Part shown: piece by piece, positions 61,324-64,000 of the stretch
Numbering within the stretch: position 1 is the first letter of the stretch
How the letters are laid out: each line of letters opens with the position of its first letter
Assembly: GCF_000717175.1 (NCBI RefSeq)
Contig: NZ_JNYD01000016.1
Span: forward strand, 62,001 to 126,000
Length of the DNA stretch: 64,000 nucleotides
DNA from: Pseudonocardia autotrophica
GTDB lineage: Bacteria > Actinomycetota > Actinomycetes > Mycobacteriales > Pseudonocardiaceae
Direction: 5' to 3'
The notes under the pieces: generated by a model
What the model was told of the DNA's origin: nothing
Databases searched by the model: none
The model's input: only the letters and a program-made list of their open reading frames with translations
Program-made: the position numbers and the translations under genes

Positions 61324-62088
61324 TCAGACCCGCGATCCGCGGACCTCGGCCGGCGAGACCCCGCGCTCCTGTGTGAACACCGCGCTGAACGAGAACGGGT
61401 CGGCGTACCCGACCCGGCGGGCGACCGCGGCGACCGTGGCCGAGGGCTCGGCGAGGTACTCCGCGGCCAGCCGCATCCGGCGCTGCCGGAGGTGCGCCAG
61501 CGGGGCGACGCCCACCACCGTGCGGAACCGCGCGGCGAAGTCGGTCGCGGCGACGCCGGCCTCGGCCGCGAGGGCCGCGACCGTCCACGGGCGCGCCGGG
61601 TCCGCGTCGACCGCGGCGAGGGCGGGCCCGACGACCGGATCGGCCGACCAGGTCGGTTCCGTACCGTGAGGACGGGCGAACCAGCAGGCCAGGGTGGCCG
61701 TGAGCAGGCGTTCCCGCAGGAGGGGCGGACCGTCCGCGGCCACCCGCGCGAGCAGGTCCGGGCACACGCCGTCGGACACCACGGCGAGGTCCGGCAGCCC
61801 GCCGGCGGCGCCCGCGTAGGTGCAGATCAGCAGCCGGGCGCCGCGGCGTCCGGCCCGGGTCGGCGCGCTGCGGCGGGCCAGCACGGCGCCACCCCGGGCG
61901 AGGTCCGGCTCGGCGAGGGCGCCGTCGAGCACCCCGCACAACACGAGGGACCCGGCGGCCGGGACGGTGAACGGCTCGCCCGGCGCCAGGACGTGGGTGG
62001 CCGGCGGGTCGCCGGTCGGGGGCAGGGTCGCGGGCAGGGTCGCGGCCGCGTGGAGGCCCCGGAGCGGGGAGTCGGGCGGCGCGGTCAC
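61324..62088 (-). CDS. AraC-family transcriptional regulator (cupin-type sensor)
   Basis: A 254-residue AraC regulator. The N-terminal half is a cupin_6-like sensor (LVLCGVLDGALAEPDLARGG, ARLLICTYAGAAGG). The C-terminal half has both helix-turn-helix motifs: WTVAALAAEAGVAATDFAAR and VAAVARRVGYADPFSFSAVF, ending QERGVSPAEVR. GTG start. It lies 38 bp upstream of dinB in the same direction. Ligand unknown. Confidence 0.9.
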   Translation of the reverse strand: MTAPPDSPLRGLHAAATLPATLPPTGDPPATHVLAPGEPFTVPAAGSLVLCGVLDGALAEPDLARGGAVLARRSAPTRAGRRGARLLICTYAGAAGGLPDLAVVSDGVCPDLLARVAADGPPLLRERLLTATLACWFARPHGTEPTWSADPVVGPALAAVDADPARPWTVAALAAEAGVAATDFAARFRTVVGVAPLAHLRQRRMRLAAEYLAEPSATVAAVARRVGYADPFSFSAVFTQERGVSPAEVRGSRV

Positions 62089-62148
62089 GCGACTCAGGGT
62101 AGAAGCCTCCCGGCCACCCGACCACGGCGGCCGCCTACTCGGCGCAGG

Positions 62149-62259
62149 GTGATGATCACCGGCTGCGACGATGCCGGGCGAAGTCCGGGCGGCACGGGGC
62201 GCGGTGATCGCCGGGCCGGACGGCCGGACGTGTCGCTCTCCGGTCCCGAACGGCGATCA
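62149..62259. repeat. copy of the dispersed TGATC-bounded intergenic repeat
   Basis: The right end is the exact complement of TGATCGCCGTTCGGGACCG found at 17995-18013. The left end shares 17 bp (GTCGCAGCCGGTGATCA on the minus strand) with 17944-17960. The unit 62205-62259 is bounded by GTGATCGCC and GGCGATCA. It fills most of the gap between the AraC start and the DsbA-like stop. Confidence 0.85.
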
Positions 62260-62311
62260 GGGGTCGGGGCCGCCGCGGTGCGCGACCAAGGCCCGCCCGC
62301 CGTCGGACGAC

Positions 62312-62851
62312 TCAGGAGTCGGAAGGGACCGAGGTGAGGGCGGCGACCAACCGGTCCACGCTGACCTCCCCGCGGTACTGCTCGCCGTTGACGAACAGCG
62401 TGGGCGTGCCGCGCACCCCGCTGCGCACGCCGGAGTTGAAGTCCGCCTCCACCCGGTCCTCGACCAGCCGGGTCGCGGGCCAGACCACCCGGTCCGGGTT
62501 CACCCCGGCCTCGACGGCGTGGTCGCGCAGGTCGGCCTGGGTGAGGCGGGGCGGGCCGGGCGCGTAGAGGCTGTCGTGCATCGGCCAGAACCGACCCTCG
62601 AGCGCCGCCATCTCCGCCGCCGTGGCCGCGGCCAGCGCGTGCGGGTGCAGCTCGTGCAGGGGGAAGTGCCGGAAGGCGAACCGCAGCTCCGCGCCGAGCC
62701 GCTCCCGCACCTCCTCGATCACCGGTGCGGCGGCGCGACAGTACGGGCACTCGAAATCGCCGTACTCCACCAGCGCCAACGGCGCGTCGATCCGTCCGGC
62801 GACGTGGTCGTACGCCCCGAGCGGCGGATCGAGCTGCCCGATTTCGCCCAC
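62312..62851 (-). CDS. DsbA-like thioredoxin-fold protein
   Basis: A 179-residue thioredoxin-fold protein with the active-site pair in YGDFECPYCRAA, the DsbA-type helical insert (RFAFRHFPLHELHPHALAAA, FWPMHDSLYAPG) and the cis-proline loop RGTPTLFVNGEQY. It has no signal peptide. The sequence closely resembles the thioredoxin domain that is fused to the C-terminus of NhaA in many actinobacteria, and here it is a separate gene divergent from nhaA. GTG at 62851 was chosen; GAGGAG directly abuts it, so the exact start is uncertain. Confidence 0.85.
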   Translation of the reverse strand: MGEIGQLDPPLGAYDHVAGRIDAPLALVEYGDFECPYCRAAAPVIEEVRERLGAELRFAFRHFPLHELHPHALAAATAAEMAALEGRFWPMHDSLYAPGPPRLTQADLRDHAVEAGVNPDRVVWPATRLVEDRVEADFNSGVRSGVRGTPTLFVNGEQYRGEVSVDRLVAALTSVPSDS

Positions 62852-62891
62852 CTCCTCGCGTCCGCGTCGGGCCTCCGGGCAGGATGATCCG

Positions 62892-64000
62892 GTGGCCGTG
62901 ACGACCCTATCCGAGCGCGGGGAGCTCTCCCGCGCCGCGCGGCAGTTCCTCCGCACCGAGTCCGGCTCGGCGGTGATGCTGATCTCCGCCGCCGTGATCG
63001 CCCTGCTCTGGGCGAACCTCCCGCTGGGCTACGAGACGTTCTGGCACACCCAGTTGGCCATGAACCTCGGCGAGTGGTCGCTGAGCCTGGACCTGCGGCA
63101 CTGGGTCAACGACGGCCTGATGGTGCTGTTCTTCTTCAGCGTCGGCTTGGAGATCGCGCGCGAGATGACCCTCGGCGAGCTGCGCGGCTTCCGGGCGGTC
63201 GCGGCGCCGGCGGCCGCGGCGGTCGGCGGGCTGGTGATCCCCGCGCTCGTCTTCCTCGCCTTCAACGCCGGCACCGTCGCCCAGAACGCGTGGGGCATCA
63301 CGATCTCCACCGACACCGCGGTGCTGCTCGGCGTGCTCGCGCTCGTCGGGCCGCGGTGCCCCGACCAGCTGCGGGTGTTCCTGCTCGCGCTGGCGATCGT
63401 CGACGACATCGGCGCCGTCATCGCCATCGCCGTCTTCTACACCGAGCAGGTCGACGTCCTCGCGCTGTTCCTCGCGATCCTGCTCTTCGCCGCGCTCCTC
63501 GGGCTGCGGTTCGTCCGGTTCTGGCGGACGCCCTTCTACGCGGTCATCGGCGTGGTCATGTGGGTCGCCGTGCTGGCGTCGGGCGTGCACCCGAGCGTCG
63601 TCGGGGTGGCGTTGGGCCTGCTCGTCAACGCCTACGCGCCGCGGCGGCAGGACATGAAGCGCGCGCTGATCGTCGGGAAGACGTTCATCCTCGACCCGAC
63701 GCCCGAACGCGCCCTCGCCGCGCAGGCCGCGGTCACGGAGGCGGTCTCGCCCAACGAGCGGCTGCAGCTGAAGATCCAGCCCTGGTCGAGCTACGTGATC
63801 GTGCCGCTGTTCGTGCTGGCCAACGCCGGCGTGGTGCTCGACCGCGAGACCCTCACCGCCGCGTTCGCCTCGCCGCTGACCTGGGGCATCATCGTCGGGC
63901 TCGTGCTGGGCAAGCCGATCGGCGTCACGCTCGGCACGTGGGTGGCGCTGCGCACCGGCATCGGGCGCGTCCCGGACACCCTGCGCTGGGGCCAGCTCTT
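62892..64000 (+). CDS. nhaA: Na+/H+ antiporter NhaA (3' end beyond the window)
   Basis: About 369 residues are visible, covering nearly a full NhaA (usual length near 390-430), still open at the window edge. Family blocks are LRTESGSAVMLISAAVIALL, VNDGLMVLFFFSVGLEIARE, GITISTDTAVLLGVLALVG, the ion-binding aspartates in LALAIVDDIGAVIAIAVFY and PWSSYVIVPLFVLANAGV. GTG at 62892 was chosen as the first start before homology. It extrudes sodium at high pH. Whether a C-terminal thioredoxin domain follows cannot be seen. Confidence 0.92.
   Translation, partial: MAVTTLSERGELSRAARQFLRTESGSAVMLISAAVIALLWANLPLGYETFWHTQLAMNLGEWSLSLDLRHWVNDGLMVLFFFSVGLEIAREMTLGELRGFRAVAAPAAAAVGGLVIPALVFLAFNAGTVAQNAWGITISTDTAVLLGVLALVGPRCPDQLRVFLLALAIVDDIGAVIAIAVFYTEQVDVLALFLAILLFAALLGLRFVRFWRTPFYAVIGVVMWVAVLASGVHPSVVGVALGLLVNAYAPRRQDMKRALIVGKTFILDPTPERALAAQAAVTEAVSPNERLQLKIQPWSSYVIVPLFVLANAGVVLDRETLTAAFASPLTWGIIVGLVLGKPIGVTLGTWVALRTGIGRVPDTLRWGQL

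Overview
The window is very GC-rich and densely coded, with many GTG starts and ATGA/GTGA stop-start overlaps. It carries actinobacterial marker families: an SsgA-like cell-division regulator, a DUF5709 protein, UdgX, a long mycobacterial-type DinB, AMP-ligase/acyl-CoA dehydrogenase batteries and an aerobic-type cobalamin pathway. This fits a high-GC actinomycete, most likely of the Pseudonocardiaceae; the genus (Pseudonocardia-like) is inference. There is no insertion sequence, phage gene, CRISPR array or rRNA. One tRNA (Gly-GCC) is present.

Layout. (1) 54-13053 is an acid-catabolism block. A leftward unit holds an HpaB-type flavin monooxygenase, a branched-chain-amino-acid-type ABC importer (binding protein, fused LivH-LivM permease, LivG, LivF) and an alpha/beta hydrolase. 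A rightward unit holds paired acyl-CoA dehydrogenases, a crotonase, an AMP-dependent CoA ligase and a TetR regulator. (2) 13087-19147 holds a 22-bp tandem repeat, udgX, yigZ, a sodium/solute symporter with a small partner, a divergent DeoR regulator, a 114-bp-period repeat array and a FadR-type GntR regulator. (3) 19289-29852 is a long rightward catabolic run: CitE-like lyase, MFS carrier, MaoC-like hydratase, class III CoA-transferase, acyl-CoA dehydrogenase, AtzG-amidase fusion, MmgE/PrpD protein, a luciferase-like monooxygenase and RutA. The lyase, hydratase and CoA-transferase are the three activities needed to split C5 dicarboxylates such as itaconate or mesaconate. A perfect 7-1-7 palindrome inside the run is a candidate GntR operator. 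(4) 29987-42732 is mixed housekeeping: NlpC/P60 hydrolase, glycosyltransferase, cobF, AI-2E-type permease, RsbW-like kinase, TetR, DUF5709, SsgA-like protein, lipoproteins, an acyl-CoA synthetase and a flavin reductase. (5) 42766-56877 is a cobalamin cluster: cobD, cobQ, a ChlI-ChlD-type chelatase subunit, cobO, cobB, cobE, a cobA/cysG protein, a histidine phosphatase and a bluB-cobT fusion, with SURF1 and a secreted beta-helix protein inserted. One clear cobalamin riboswitch (54560-54722) precedes a half-length tetrapyrrole-methylase-like protein and bluB-cobT. A weaker candidate precedes cobA/cysG. (6) 56878-59860 is sparse and partly decayed: membrane proteins, a flavodoxin and a broken WS/DGAT gene. 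(7) 59861-64000 holds dinB, an AraC regulator, a DsbA-like protein and a divergent nhaA cut by the window edge.

The most unusual signal is a set of small dispersed repeats placed exactly at gene ends. Four elements, each exactly 40 bp and palindromic, sit at stop codons; three supply the stop, while the fourth is read through in frame and joins an AtzG-like domain to an amidase. Arrays of a 31-bp unit start at the stop codons of two flavoprotein genes. A third family, bounded by TGATC/GATCA, fills non-coding gaps. Together with the riboswitch-controlled half methylase, these are the best candidates for something undescribed.
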